A stretch of DNA of 64,000 bases from AP-15 sp963814865 (GCA_963814865.1 CAWFEN010000010.1:744001-808000); one strand, 5' to 3'. Shown: positions 22,301-32,984, counted from the first letter of the stretch. Notes: generated from the sequence alone by a model not told the origin. Made by a program: numbers and translations.

Positions 22301-24127
22301 AGCCGGCACCGGGGCCGGCTGAAAGGCTTCCTCGCGCTCGCCGTAGCCGAGCGGATCGACGATATTCAAAAAGCGCCGATTGCCGCTGCCGCCGTAAGCA
22401 AATTGGGTGGTGCCGTAGGGCGTGGTCAGCGCATCGATCAGCGACGAGGCGTCATACGTAAAACGCGAGGTCAAACCCAGCACGTCGGTGATCGAGCTCA
22501 GCCGGCCGCTGCCGTCATAGATCAAGGTCGCACTGCGGCCGAACGGGTCGGTGATCTTGGTGACCAGGAGCGGCGAAGTCGCCGACCCATAGCTGAAAAT
22601 CGTCCGCCGCCCGGTCGCATCGGTCAGCGACAGCAGCCGGACTTGGCCGCTGACCTTACCATAATTGAGCGAGAACGTATTCCCCTGCGGATCGATGATC
22701 TGGGTCAGAAACACGTTCCGCGGAAAGACCGCGCTGCCGTCCGATTGCGCATAGATCTCGATGCTCCCATCGTTCAGAAAACGCTCGTAGGCGACCGGGC
22801 TGGTGGACACCAGTTCGAGAACAGAGGCGTCGTCCTCCTGCGGAGCGAAGAGATTCGTGCTGCCGTCATAGCCGGTATAGGAATAGAGGGCGCCGTCGCG
22901 CTGGTAGCGCGTCACGTTCACGCCCGGCGTGCCCGGCTCGTCCTCGACATAGCTCAGCCAGTTCACGGTCCATTTCTGGCCGACGTTGAAAAAGTTGAAA
23001 TTCGCCGGTTGGCCTTGATCGCGCTGGGCGTAGGCGAGCGTCACCACGGCCGAGGGGCCCTTTGGCGGCGTGTAGCCGACCGGCGTGTCGGTCAGGTGCA
23101 CGCTGACCTTCTGCTCATTGATGCCATAGCCGCACATGCCGCAATTCGGGTTGCCGCTGTCATCATTGGTGGGACCTGCCCCCCAGACTTGGCCGGCCTC
23201 TTCCGCGCCAACCTTGCGCCAGTCCGCGGAGCTTGCCTCGCTGACGGGAGCGAGAAAATACCCGCTCGCCTCGGCGTCGAGCGCGGCGCGCGTGACCCAT
23301 GCGCCCTGACGCCCTAAAGTCGGGTCCTCGAGGTGGAAGCGTCCGTTGGCCTCGCCGACGATCGCCGCGAAGTGACCCACCTGCCAATGCACGATCGAGG
23401 GCACCGGCACCGTCTCGCCGGGTCTGCGGAACACCGGCGCGAACGGCACCTTTGCCTGCTTCGCCAATTGCGCGACCTCGGCGAGGCTCGTCCCCTTCGG
23501 GCCGGCCCGCACCTTGTTCAGGAATTTGACCTGTTCCAACGTTGCGTGCCGCGACAGCATCAGCATCTTCAGTGCCGTCGGACCGCACAGATAAGGGTGC
23601 TTCGGGTCGGTCTTCATGACCCACAATGTTTGAGGGGCGACGGCGCGGTCGACCAAGGCCCGGGCGCGCCGGTCGGTCGCCTTCTTGCCCTCATGCCGAG
23701 CCGCCTCCCAGGTATCGAGCGCCCGGGAGAAATAGCCGTAATGCAGATAGGTGATGCCGAGATTGGTCAATACCGCGGCCCGCCAGGCGGAACCCGGATA
23801 GGCCGATAGAAATCCGATGAGGCTGGAAAAATCATCCGGGTCGCCGCGCTGATCATAACTTGCAGCCGCCCGCAGCAGCGCCTCGTCCTCGGCCGCGTTC
23901 GTCGGTCCGGTCGCCACCAGCGGCTCGGGCAAATGCGCCGCCGCCAGCCCAGCCGCGATCCGCGCACCCGCCATGTCCTGCTCCGGCGCGGACGCGCCGA
24001 GGCCCGAGGTCACGGCGCCGGCCGCGAAGAGAGCCGCCAATCCCAGCATCCGGCACAGCGCAATCATCGACGCCGGAAGGCGCCGCGTGCCCTGCCGCCG
24101 CGGCTGGTTCATGCGCGGATTTCTCAC
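19384..24127 (-). CDS. RHS-repeat protein with N-terminal C39-like peptidase domain; frameshift before the tail
   Basis: A large secreted-type protein. GTG 24127 has a good ribosome site (GGGAGGAG); ATG 24112 is the alternative. A signal peptide or membrane anchor (LGLAALFAAGAVTSGLGASA) comes first, then a helical TPR-like stretch. A C39-type peptidase domain follows, with cysteine in PYLCGPTALKML near residue 180, histidine in VHWQVGHFAAIVGE near 252 and aspartate in HLEDPTLG near 267. From about residue 400 the protein is RHS/YD repeats (many GRLSSIT, YTYNAAGQPTSM units) ending with DPYGNPTV, RYAGMLYHADSGLYLTQYRA and YDPRTARWLSRDPLAEVNGA. The frame is lost near 19813: the expected LYTYAINNPLNFTDPRG lies in another frame and leads to a Pro/Gly-rich tail ending at 19384. 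Unshifted, translation stops at 19511. Confidence 0.8.
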
Positions 24128-24295
24128 GATCTCCTCCCTCAGAGCTTGTGAATGTCGAAATCGATGCCTTCCTTTTGGTCGTCGTCCCGACGAACGCCTG
24201 ACGAACGCCGGGACCCATTTCTGCACCAAAGCGAACTGTTCAAAGGAAAGCGAGGACTTGCGAATCCTGACCGGCTCGTGCGGCGGTGACGTGGA

Positions 24296-24350
24296 CCCCC
24301 GGCCGGAGCCTGTCCTCGGGCCGGCCGAAGGCCGGACCCGGGGGCCGGGG
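24296..24350. repeat. GC-rich REP-like hairpin between RHS and repeat-protein genes
   Basis: CCCCCGGCCGGAGCC at 24296 and GGGGGCCGGGG ending at 24350 form an imperfect long hairpin with inner GGCCGGCCGAAGGCCGG. It can act as a terminator for the upstream secreted-protein gene region or be a REP-type dispersed repeat. Only one copy is seen in this window. Confidence 0.5.
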
Positions 24351-24394
24351 TGACAATAAATGACCGGGATTGTCGGGACACTCGGCCGCGCGCT

Positions 24395-27300
24395 TCAACG
24401 GGCGAAGGCGAGGAGCGTCGGGTGTGTCGCCGGGTCGACGATCGCGGTGCCGCCGGCGCCGTCCCCGGAGGCGTGGAAATTGGCGCTCGTGTAATTCCCG
24501 AACATCGTCAGATGGGCCGTATGGGTGCCGTCGGTGACCGTCAGCACGCCCTGGGTCGTGTTGCCGCTATAGCCGAGCTTGAATGCGACGCCCCCGAAAT
24601 CGATGTCGCGCAAGTCCATTTCGTCTGTCTTGGTGCCGCCGAAGCCGTGTACCGCGGCGCCAAATTGCTGGCTGTCGAATAGTACCAGTTCGCCGCCGGT
24701 GGTGCTGGCGAAGTCGACGCTCGAGCCGCTGGCGACACTGGTATCGAATTGCAACACGGTGCCCGAGTTCAGAGTGAATGTGCCGGTCCCGTTAACTGTG
24801 CTCTGGAACTCGATCCTGCCGCTATCGACCAAGACCTTGCCGTCATTGGTGAACGCAACCGCGATGGCGCTGTCGCCGGTGCCGGCAGTCTTCTCCAACG
24901 TGGCGCCGGCCAGATTGACGAAGCTCGAGGTCGAAATGGCGCCGATCACGATGCCGTCGTCAGTGACGAAGTCATAGACCCCGCCTTTCTCGTTGGTGAA
25001 GGTGGCGACGTCATAGCTGGCGTCGCCGATCGTCAGCGGAAGACCGAGTTCGTCGACCGTTCCCGAATTCTGCCAATCGACCTCGCCGCCGAGCGTCATT
25101 GCATTCACGCTGGCAGTGCCGCCGTGCGCGGTGACGAGCGTGCCGATGCCGTCGATCGTCGGGAAGCCGGAAAACGTATCGGTCCCGGACACGGTTAAGG
25201 TGAACCCGGCGAGGTCGAGGGTCGCCGAATTTTCGAGATTGAAGGCGCCGGCATAGCTCAGGTTCTCGCCGAGCGCGACCAGGGTGCCGCTGTCGGTGAT
25301 GCCGAACGTCGCCGACCCGATCGTGGCGCCGGCCGCGACAAGGTCGCTGCTGCCGAAGCCGAGCACGAATTGGCCGATACCCGAGATCGCCCCGGCAAAG
25401 CTGTTGTTCATCCCCTCGAATTCGATGATCCCCGTGGTATTGACCGTGATCGCGCCCGTGTCGGTCACATCGACGCTGACGATGCTGTCGCCGCTCCCGC
25501 CGGTTTTCTCAAGGGTCGCGCCGGCGAGATTGACGAAACTCGAATTCAAGGCGGCGCCTCGCGCGATACCGTTGTCGGTGGTGAACTCGTAAACGCCGCC
25601 CTTCTCGTTGGTGAAGGTGGCGGTGTTGAAGCTGACGTCGCCGATCGTCAGTATATTTAGCTCGTCGATCGTCCCTGAATTCTGCCAATTGACCTCCCCG
25701 CCGAGCGTGAACAAATTGACGCCAATGGTGCTCCTGCTCGCAGTAACGAGCGAGCCGGCGCCGTCGATGGTTGGGGCGTTGGAGAACGTGTCGGTTCCCG
25801 ACAGGGTCAAGGTGAACCCGGCGAGGTCGAGGGTCGCCGAATTTTCGAGATTGAAGGCGCCGGCATAGCTCAGGTTCTCGCCGAGCGCGACCAGGGTGCC
25901 GCTGTCGGTGATGCCGAACGTCGCCGACCCGATCGTGGCGCCGGCCGCGATCAGGTCGCTGCTGCCGAAGCCGAGCACGAACTGGCCGGCACCCGATACC
26001 GCCCCGGCAACCGTGCTGTCGGGCCCCTCGAATTCGATCGTGCCGCTGCTCACCGTGATCGCGCCGCTGTCGGTCACATCGACGCTGACGATGCTGTCGC
26101 CGCTCCCGCCGGTTTTCTCAAGGGTCGCGCCGGCGAGATTGACGAAACTCGAATTCAAGGCGGCGCCTCGCGCGATACCGTTGTCGGTGGTGAACTCGTA
26201 AACGCCGCCCTTCTCGTTGGTGAAGGTGGCGGTGTTGAAGCTGACGTCGCCGATGGTCAGCGCGGTTTCGCTGACCGTCCCCGAATTCCGCCAGTCGACC
26301 GTCCCGCCGAGCGTGAACGAATTGACGCCGGTGGTGCTGCCGGTCACGGTGACGAGCGTGCCGGTACCGTCGATGGTCGAGAAGTTGGAGAACGTGTCGG
26401 TTCCCGACAGGGTCAAGGTGAACCCGGCGAGGTCGAGGGTCGCCGAATTTTCGAGATTGAAGGCGCCGGCATAGCTCAGATTCTCGCCGAGCGCGACCAG
26501 AGTGCCGGGGTCGATAATGCCGAACGTCGCCGATGCGATCGTGGCGCCGGCCGCGATCAGGTCGATGCTGCCGCCGCCGAGCGCGAACTGGCCGGCACCC
26601 GATACCGCCCCGGCAACCGTGCTGTCGGGCCCCTCGAATTCGATTGTGCCGCTGCTCACCGTGATCGCGCCGCTGTCGGTAACATCGACGCTGATCAGGC
26701 TGTCGCCGCTGCCGCCGGTCTTCTCCAGCGTGGCGCCGGCCAGATTGATAAAGCGCGAACTCGATGCGGCGCCTCGCGCAATACCGTTGTCGGTGGTGAA
26801 CTCGTAGACGCCGCCCGTCTCGTTGGTTAAGGTCGCGGCGTTGGCACTGCCGTCGCCGATGGTCAGCAACGCGCTCTCGCTGACCGTCCCCGAATTCCGC
26901 CAGTCGACCGTCCCGCCGAGCGTGAACGAATTGACGCCGGTGGTGCTGCCGCTCACGGTGACGAGCGTGGCGGTACCGTCGATGGTTGGGGCGTTGGAGA
27001 ACGTGTCGGTTCCCGACAGGGTCAAGGTGAACCCTGCGAGGTCGAGGGTCGCCGAATTTTCGAGATTGAAGGCGCCGGCGTAGCTCAGATTCTCGCCGAG
27101 CGTGACCAGAGTGCCGACGTCGGTGATGCCGAATGTCGCCGACGCGATCGTGGCGTCGGCCGCGATCAGGTCGTTGCTGCCGCCGCCGAGCTCGAATTGG
27201 CCGGCGCCCGAGATCGCCCCGGCAAAGCTGTTGTCGGGACCGCTGAATTCGAGCGCCCCGGTCGCGGCCACGATCGCGCCGGTATCGGTCAGGTTGACAG

Positions 27301-27904
27301 CGACCAAGCTGGTGTTGTCGCCGCCGGTCTTCTCCAAAGTGGCGCCGGCGGCATTGATGAAGCGCGCCGTGGCGGCGCCCTGCGTGATCCCGAAATCGCC
27401 GGCGATGGCGAAGGTGGCGCCCTTCTCGTTGTTGATCGTGGCGTCGACGCCGGTGTCGTCGCCGAGGCTGATCTGGCCGGTCTCATTCGTCGTCTTGACG
27501 TTGTTGAGCACCGTCGAGCCGCCGAGCGTATAGTTGGCGAGAAAGATCGTGCCGTTGATGGTAAACGTGGTCTTCCCCTCGGCGGCACCGCCGGTCAGGG
27601 TGCCGGTGCCGCTAATCGTGACCGCGCCGCCCGCGGACAGCGTACCGCCGGTCTGTGTAAAGCTGTCGGCGAAGCTAGCGGCCCCCAGAATCGTCAGATT
27701 GCCGCCGCTCATGTCGAAGAAGTCGTTGCCGACGGTCAGCGAATTAATGATATAATTGTCGCCGCTGCCGAACCCGATCGTTAAAATATTCGTCGTGTTG
27801 ATGTGGACATTGCTATTGCTGGTCGGGAACCCGGTGCTCCAATTTGCAGCGCTCGTGCCCCAATCTGCGCTGGCCGTGCCGATCCAGTTGTCTGTCGTCG
27901 CCAT
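24395..27904 (-). CDS. Large repetitive secreted or surface protein with about 202-residue repeats
   Basis: A 1169-residue protein starting at ATG 27904 (MATTDNWIGTASADWG; ribosome site AAGGGGA). It has no N-terminal signal. About four long copies of a 202-204-residue unit follow, each with NLENSATLDLAGFTLTLSGT, a SFTLGGTVDWRNSGTV-type strand, GGVYEFTTDNGIARGAA and NLAGATLEKTGGSGDS. A shorter variant unit precedes them. The composition (Gly, Thr, Ser, Asn; few charges, no Cys) indicates a beta-helix or beta-solenoid. The C-terminus (DEMDLRDIDFGG then HLTMFGNYTSANFHASGD) resembles the non-cleaved secretion ends of type I secretion substrates. An adhesin or matrix function is inferred. No secretion genes lie nearby. 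Confidence 0.75.
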   Translation of the reverse strand: MATTDNWIGTASADWGTSAANWSTGFPTSNSNVHINTTNILTIGFGSGDNYIINSLTVGNDFFDMSGGNLTILGAASFADSFTQTGGTLSAGGAVTISGTGTLTGGAAEGKTTFTINGTIFLANYTLGGSTVLNNVKTTNETGQISLGDDTGVDATINNEKGATFAIAGDFGITQGAATARFINAAGATLEKTGGDNTSLVAVNLTDTGAIVAATGALEFSGPDNSFAGAISGAGQFELGGGSNDLIAADATIASATFGITDVGTLVTLGENLSYAGAFNLENSATLDLAGFTLTLSGTDTFSNAPTIDGTATLVTVSGSTTGVNSFTLGGTVDWRNSGTVSESALLTIGDGSANAATLTNETGGVYEFTTDNGIARGAASSSRFINLAGATLEKTGGSGDSLISVDVTDSGAITVSSGTIEFEGPDSTVAGAVSGAGQFALGGGSIDLIAAGATIASATFGIIDPGTLVALGENLSYAGAFNLENSATLDLAGFTLTLSGTDTFSNFSTIDGTGTLVTVTGSTTGVNSFTLGGTVDWRNSGTVSETALTIGDVSFNTATFTNEKGGVYEFTTDNGIARGAALNSSFVNLAGATLEKTGGSGDSIVSVDVTDSGAITVSSGTIEFEGPDSTVAGAVSGAGQFVLGFGSSDLIAAGATIGSATFGITDSGTLVALGENLSYAGAFNLENSATLDLAGFTLTLSGTDTFSNAPTIDGAGSLVTASRSTIGVNLFTLGGEVNWQNSGTIDELNILTIGDVSFNTATFTNEKGGVYEFTTDNGIARGAALNSSFVNLAGATLEKTGGSGDSIVSVDVTDTGAITVNTTGIIEFEGMNNSFAGAISGIGQFVLGFGSSDLVAAGATIGSATFGITDSGTLVALGENLSYAGAFNLENSATLDLAGFTLTVSGTDTFSGFPTIDGIGTLVTAHGGTASVNAMTLGGEVDWQNSGTVDELGLPLTIGDASYDVATFTNEKGGVYDFVTDDGIVIGAISTSSFVNLAGATLEKTAGTGDSAIAVAFTNDGKVLVDSGRIEFQSTVNGTGTFTLNSGTVLQFDTSVASGSSVDFASTTGGELVLFDSQQFGAAVHGFGGTKTDEMDLRDIDFGGVAFKLGYSGNTTQGVLTVTDGTHTAHLTMFGNYTSANFHASGDGAGGTAIVDPATHPTLLAFAR

Positions 27905-28011
27905 TGTCGATTTCCCCTTCGGAAACCTCGTGCCCGGCACGCCACGGAATGCCGGGCTGCAAAGCGGCTCGGTTTAAGGCGATTGCTGCGCTGTTGGAGC
28001 GCTCCCTGTCG

Positions 28012-28131
28012 TCACTGGGCGAAGCCCGCTTCCCAAGCCTGATGATAGGCATCGATCAGAGAATCGTCGGCGAGCGTCGACAGACTTTTGGCAAAGCGGT
28101 CGACGGCGCGCTGTTGGCTGGCAGTGAGCAT
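28012..28131 (-). CDS. Small 39-residue protein, unrecognised
   Basis: A short frame MLTASQQRAVDRFAKSLSTL continues to DAYHQAWEAGFAQ and stops at 28012. Codon use looks coding (regular amphipathic helix, balanced charge). It lies between MucR (28227) and the repeat-protein gene (27904) on the same strand. I do not recognise a family. Its reality is uncertain. Confidence 0.4.
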   Translation of the reverse strand: MLTASQQRAVDRFAKSLSTLADDSLIDAYHQAWEAGFAQ

Positions 28132-28226
28132 TTCTGACGATGCCTCCTGGCGGGCATCTTTCCCCATCCCGGGGAACAGGGCTGTCCAAAATCCCGTTGG
28201 TCTGCGGATTCGTAAACCGATCTTGG

Positions 28227-28691
28227 CTACATCGCGGCCGAACGCCGCGGACGATCCCGCCGATTTGGCGCCGGCGGTGCCTCGACCGGGGCCGGCTTGC
28301 GGCCGAGGCCGAGCTGCCGTGCCATCGCCGAACGGTGCGCCGAATAGGCCGGCGCGACCAAGGCGTGATCGGGCGACAATTTCCAGCGGGCGCGATAGTC
28401 GGTGACCTCAAGCCCGTGCTGCACCCGCAGATGCCGGCGCAGGGTTCGCCCGCGAAACCCGCATTCAAGGCACACAACGTAGTCGGGTTGCACCGATCGC
28501 CGGATCGGGACCGCCGGGGCCAGTGGGGCCGATGCCGGCGCGCTGTTGCCGAGGTCGCTGAGCGAGCAATGCACCGTCGCAATCAGGCCCCCAACCTGAT
28601 CGACGCCGATACTATTTTGCGCGACATAACCACGGACGATCTGCCCAACCAGGCCGAAATCAACCTTTCGCGCGGTGCTTTCATCGGCCAT
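28227..28691 (-). CDS. mucR: MucR/Ros family transcriptional regulator
   Basis: A 154-residue protein with the MucR zinc finger VVCLECGFRGRTLRRHLRVQ then HGLEVTDYRARWKLSPDHAL and YSAHRSAMARQLGLGRK. The Cys2-His2 ligands are CxxC followed by two histidines about nine residues later. MucR proteins are H-NS-like silencers that control exopolysaccharide, motility and surface proteins in alphaproteobacteria. The repeat-protein gene just downstream is a plausible target, but that is inference. The N-terminal oligomerisation region (VGQIVRGYVAQNSIGVDQV) is present. Confidence 0.92.
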   Translation of the reverse strand: MADESTARKVDFGLVGQIVRGYVAQNSIGVDQVGGLIATVHCSLSDLGNSAPASAPLAPAVPIRRSVQPDYVVCLECGFRGRTLRRHLRVQHGLEVTDYRARWKLSPDHALVAPAYSAHRSAMARQLGLGRKPAPVEAPPAPNRRDRPRRSAAM

Positions 28692-28696
28692 ATCTT

Positions 28697-29926
28697 CTAC
28701 CCCAAGTCATTTGATTGGAATGTATGTGGTCGCGCGCGGGTCGTCTCCGCTCCGCGATGCCTTATAGCATCGCGGAATGCGCTGTCGAGCCGGCTGGCGG
28801 CGTCCTCCTGCATCGTCGTCGTGACATGGCTGTAAAGGTCGAGCGTCGTGCTGATCGTCGAATGCCCGAGGCGCTCCTGCGCGATCTTCGGATGCACGCC
28901 AGCCAGCAAAAGTTGCGTTGCGTGGCTGTGGCGAAGATCGTGGAAACGGACCCGCGGGAAGTCTCGGCCGAGTTCGAGCCAGGAACCGCGGAAACTCGTG
29001 AGTAAGGCTTTGCGGCTGTAGCGGCTCGCCATCGCGCCGGGCGCATACCAGTGTGTCCTCTGTCTGCCGCACGCCAAGTGCCAGAAGAGCCTCGGCTTGC
29101 TCGCATCTCCTCCGGCGCAATTCCTCGACGGCAAAGGTCGGGAGCGCGACGGCGCGGGCGCGCTCGGTCTTCGGCGACTTGAACCGCAAGCCGGCCTTCG
29201 TCTGTTCCAGACTTTCGACGATCCGCACCGCGCCGCGGTCGAGATCCACATGTCGCCAGCGCATCGCCAAGGCTTCGCCGCGCCGGGCACCGGCGGCGAG
29301 CACGATCAGCACCGGCCGGTAAATATGCGAGTGCCGCACCGCCTCGAGAAGCCGTGCGGATTGCTCCGGCGTCAGTGTTGCCATTTCGCGCCGCTCGACC
29401 TTTGGTAGCCGCTTCCGGAAGGTGTCACATGGGTTGCGGGCGACGAGTTGCTGCTCGACGGCGCGGCCGAGCGCGGCGCCGAGGATACGATGGATATGTC
29501 GCCGGGTCCGCGGCGAGAGGCCGCCTGCTTTGCCGTCGCGTCGACCACCGGCAGCCCAAGCATTGTAGGCGTCTTGAATGTGTACCGGGGCGAGCTTTGA
29601 CAGTTGCAGATTGCCGAGTGCTGGGCGAGGAAATTGTCGGCGATCTCGGTATAGCGCTCCGCCGTTCGGGGCGCGACCTCCCGGCGGATCGCGCCCAGCC
29701 AGCTTTCGAGCCACTCCCCTACGTTGAACCGATTTGGATCAACATGCTCGCCGGTATCGAGCAAGCGCAACAACCGTCGTAATTCCTTCTCGGCATCCCT
29801 TCGGGTGCCGCGCACGGTCGCGGTGGCGATCCGGCGCCTGCCGGTCGCGGGATTGGTGCCAAGCTCGTAACGAAGCTCGAATGAACCCGGCGAGCGCTCA
29901 CGAATTTGGCCGGTCGTCCTACGCAT
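28697..29926 (-). pseudogene. Phage-type integrase, broken by two frameshifts
   Basis: ATG 29926 starts an arm-binding part (GSFELRYELGTNPATGRRR) and a core-binding part (FNVGEWLESWLGAIRREVAP). A frame break near 29615 leads to LSPRTRRHIHRILGAALGRA and LTPEQSARLLEAVRHSHIY, and ARRGEALAMRWRHVDLDRG contains the first catalytic arginine. A second break near 28990 leads to VRFHDLRHSHATQLLLAG and RLGHSTISTTLDLYSHV, which contains the HxLRH, the LGH histidine and the tyrosine. Joined, this is a full-length integrase of about 400 residues. Genomic context suggests a small integrated element with the zinc-ribbon gene upstream. Confidence 0.8.
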
Positions 29927-30594
29927 GCGCTAACCTCGCTTTGCCGCGCTTGCGGCTGTTGAACGCAATCCGGTGCGCATCGGACAAAATTTCGAGTCTT
30001 CGCGCCTGCCGTTACCAGGGCCGGCTTCGAACCACTCTCCGCAATGCAGGCAATTCCGGATGCTAGCATCGCTGGAGAGGGCCTGCCCGAGTTCCAACCA
30101 AAGCGCGTTGACCAGTGTGGGCTGCGTCAACCTGAATTGTGGCTTGCCGTTGATAGGATTGAATGCGAGAGCCACGTCGATCCGGCTCCAAGAGAGGCCT
30201 TTATCGCCGAACCTTGCAAAAAATTGCGCTCGCTCATGCGGAGCATAAGAAACTACCTCATTCATTGAACTCGCCGCCGCCCGAGCAAAACGAATAAACG
30301 AATGTCTTCACCACAAGTCTGATCAAGACCTGCAAAAAATTCGAGAAATCCTTCGACGGAGCTTCCTAAAGTCACAAACACCCGATGAAGCATGCCGCCG
30401 GCATGCTCAAAGGGGCGATATGGTAGTAACCGGCCGCCGCGTCTGACGATGCGGTCCCGCCGGCTGGGTTCGCCGCCTGCGCTTAACGGCAGAAGGTCGG
30501 CGAGAGTGCCTTCTAATGAATAGCTCGCATTACCAGCGGGCACATAATCGTACCCAGCCTCGTCGCGCCACCATTCGAAATCAATCCGGAACAA
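29919..30594 (-). pseudogene. Zinc-ribbon protein of unknown function, broken
   Basis: ATG 30594 starts MFRIDFEWWRDEAGYDYVPA, then RIVRRGGRLLPYRPFEHAGG. The frame stops at 30262 with a TGA/ATGA overlap. It continues as FRLTQPTLVNALWLELGQAL and ends with the zinc ribbon CLHCGEWFEAGPGNGRREDS. The last residues (DAHRIAFNSRKRGKAR) require another frame change near 29990 and run to a stop at 29919. Proteins with this C-terminal ribbon are common next to integrases; their role is unknown to me. The two open frames may be one gene. Confidence 0.5.
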
Positions 30595-31026
30595 GGCCTG
30601 TTACGCTTTGTGGTGGTCCCTGTGGTGCAGGCCATTCCGGGCTGCCCAGCCGTGACGATCGTAAGTACCGTTCGATCTGGCAAATTTGAATTGATCATGG
30701 CGTTTCGTGATGGGGCGCCGCGTCCGATTTGCACCAGCACCTTACTCGCGAGGAGTAGTGCCGTTGCGCGCCGAAATACTCGCGCCGAGAGCCCAGCCTC
30801 GCACGTGCGGGCGCGTGCCAAAATTCCGGAACTAAGTGGCAGGGTTTTGTCCTACTGGCGGACTGATACGGTCGACCTGCACTAAGCGGATCGCTTCGTG
30901 AGGGCGTCAGATGCGGCCCAACGGACGCCCCGGATAGGCCGGTTCCGACACGACACGATACCCTTCATAAATGACCCGAGGTAAGACAACCGCGGACCGC
31001 TCCGGAACAACGGGAAGGAGAAGCGT
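30595..31026. other. Region without a recognised gene
   Basis: A 91-codon frame exists at 30610-30885 (+), but it matches nothing I know and has no clear ribosome site. Sequence before kup includes an AT-poor leader and a GGAAGGAGAAGCG ribosome site at about 31012-31024. Confidence 0.4.
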
Positions 31027-32984
31027 ATGGCGGACCCACCCGCGAAGGCCGCCTCTTCGACCGAGGTCATCCCCGCTGGGCACGCCGCGCCAAGCACCGA
31101 CGACGAGCGCGAGGGGCCAGCGCCCCCGACCAGACTCGCGGGGCTTTCCGTCGCGGCGCTCGGTATTGTGTTCGGCGATATCGGGACGAGCCCCGTCTAT
31201 ACCTTCCGGGAGTGCTTCAACCCGGAGCACGGGCTCGCGCTCCAGCCGGAAAACGTGCTCGGAGTCCTGTCGCTGATCGTGTGGGCGCTCATCTTGGTCG
31301 TCGCCGTCAAATACGTCCTGTTGATCATGCGCGCCGACAACCAGGGCGAGGGCGGGATCCTGGCCTTGCTGGCGTTGGCCCAGGAGGCGGTGCGAAGTCC
31401 CCGCGCGCGCAATATTCTTGTTCTGCTCGCCCTCGGCGGCGCCGCGCTGTTTTACGGCGACAGCATGATCACCCCGGCAATTTCCGTGCTGAGCGCGATC
31501 GAAGGGATCGGTGTCGGGACTCCGGCATTGAACCCGTTTGTGGTGCCGATCACCGTCGCTGGTGTTAGCTGGCGCTCTTCCTCGTTCAGAAGCGTGGCAC
31601 CGAGAAGGTTGGATATTTCTTCGGCCCAGTGATGGTGGCGTGGTTCGCGGTGATCGCGGTCGACGGAATGATCCAAATCGCGGAGGCCCCGCGGGTGCTG
31701 CTGGCGCTGAACCCGGCGCATGCCGTCAGGGTTTTTGTCGCCTCTCCGCTGCGGGGCTTTATCGTGCTCGGGGCGGTCTCCCTGGCGATTACCGGCGGCG
31801 AGGCGCTGTACGCCGATATGGGTCATTTCGGCCGGTTGCCGATCAGGCTCGCTTGGTTCGGGCTGGTGCTGCCGGCCCTCGCCCTCAATTATTTCGGGCA
31901 GGGCGCCTTGATCCTCGGCGACAAGACGGCGATCGAGAACCCGTTCTTTCGCATGGTGCCCGGTTGGGGGCTGATCCCGCTGGTGCTGCTGTCGACCGCG
32001 GCGACCGTGATCGCCTCGCAGGCGGTGATCTCCGGCTCCTTCTCGCTGTCGCGGCAGGCGATCCAATTGGGCCTGTTGCCGCAGCTCGACGTCTTTCAAA
32101 CCTCGACGCAAGCGCGTGGCCAGATCTATATCCCGCAGATCAATTGGCTGCTGCTCGCGGCGGTGCTCGCGCTGGTCCTGTCGTTCCGCAGCTCTAGCGC
32201 CCTCGCCTCCGCCTACGGCTTTGCGGTCACCGGGACGATGACCCTGACGACGGTGCTGATTGGCGCCGTCATCCGCGCTGTCTGGCGGTGGCGGTGGCCA
32301 ACGATTGCTGCCGCGCTGGTACCGATCATGAGCGTGGATCTCGCACTGTTCGGCTCGAATGCACTGAAGATCCCCAGCGGTGCCTGGTTCCCGCTGGTGA
32401 TCGCGTTCGTCATGTTCACGATGATGACCACTTGGCGCACCGGCCGCCGATTGGTGTTGGCGCGGATCGAGAGCGAGACGATGTCGTTCGCCGATTTTCT
32501 CGCCAGTTGCGAAGAGGCGCCGGAGGCCCGAGTCTCCGGTACCGCCATCTTTCTCAGCACCCATACCCAACACGTACCGCCGACTCTTCTGCAAAATCTC
32601 AAGCACAACAAGGTACTGCACCGGACGGTATTGCTCGTCCGCGTCGCGACCGACAACATTCCGCGGGTCGCCGGTCCGGACCGGATCAAGGCGCAAGAGC
32701 TTGGCCACGGCTTTTGGCAGATCGACGCGCATTTCGGGTTCGCCCAGACTCCGAACCTGCCGCGGGAGCTCGGGCGCGCAGAAATCCCAAGGATCAGCCT
32801 CGATCCCGGCAAAATTTCTTTCTTTGTGGGCCGAGCCAACGTCAAGTCGACAGCGCGGCCTGGGATGGCCCGATGGCGCGAGCATCTCTATGTCTTTTTC
32901 ACTCAGATAGCTACGCGGCCGACCGACTTCTTCCGCATCCCGCCCGACCAGGTCGTAGAGCTTGGCGCCGAGGTCGAGATCTGA
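31027..32984 (+). pseudogene. kup: Potassium uptake protein Kup (KUP family), frameshifted
   Basis: Low-affinity proton-coupled potassium transporter of the inner membrane. The first frame (31027 to about 31562) has LSVAALGIVFGDIGTSPVYT, the signature of the family, and GGAALFYGDSMITPAISVLS. The frame breaks near 31565. It resumes as VQKRGTEKVGYFFGPVMVAW, then ALYADMGHFGRLPIRLAW, FGQGALILGD and a full C-terminus ending at 32984. The combined length of about 650 equals intact Kup with about 12 membrane helices and the cytoplasmic tail. A single missing base explains the break, so this may be a recent mutation or a sequencing error. An IS630 scrap follows at once. Confidence 0.85.

Noticed and set aside
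20864..23317. Long plus-strand open frame of 817 codons opposite the RHS gene
   Set aside because: It is a shadow of the RHS repeats in GC-rich DNA; the RHS strand shows clear domains and this one does not.
30610..30885. 91-codon plus-strand gene before kup
   Set aside because: No domain, weak start, unusual composition; kept only as a note on the gap.
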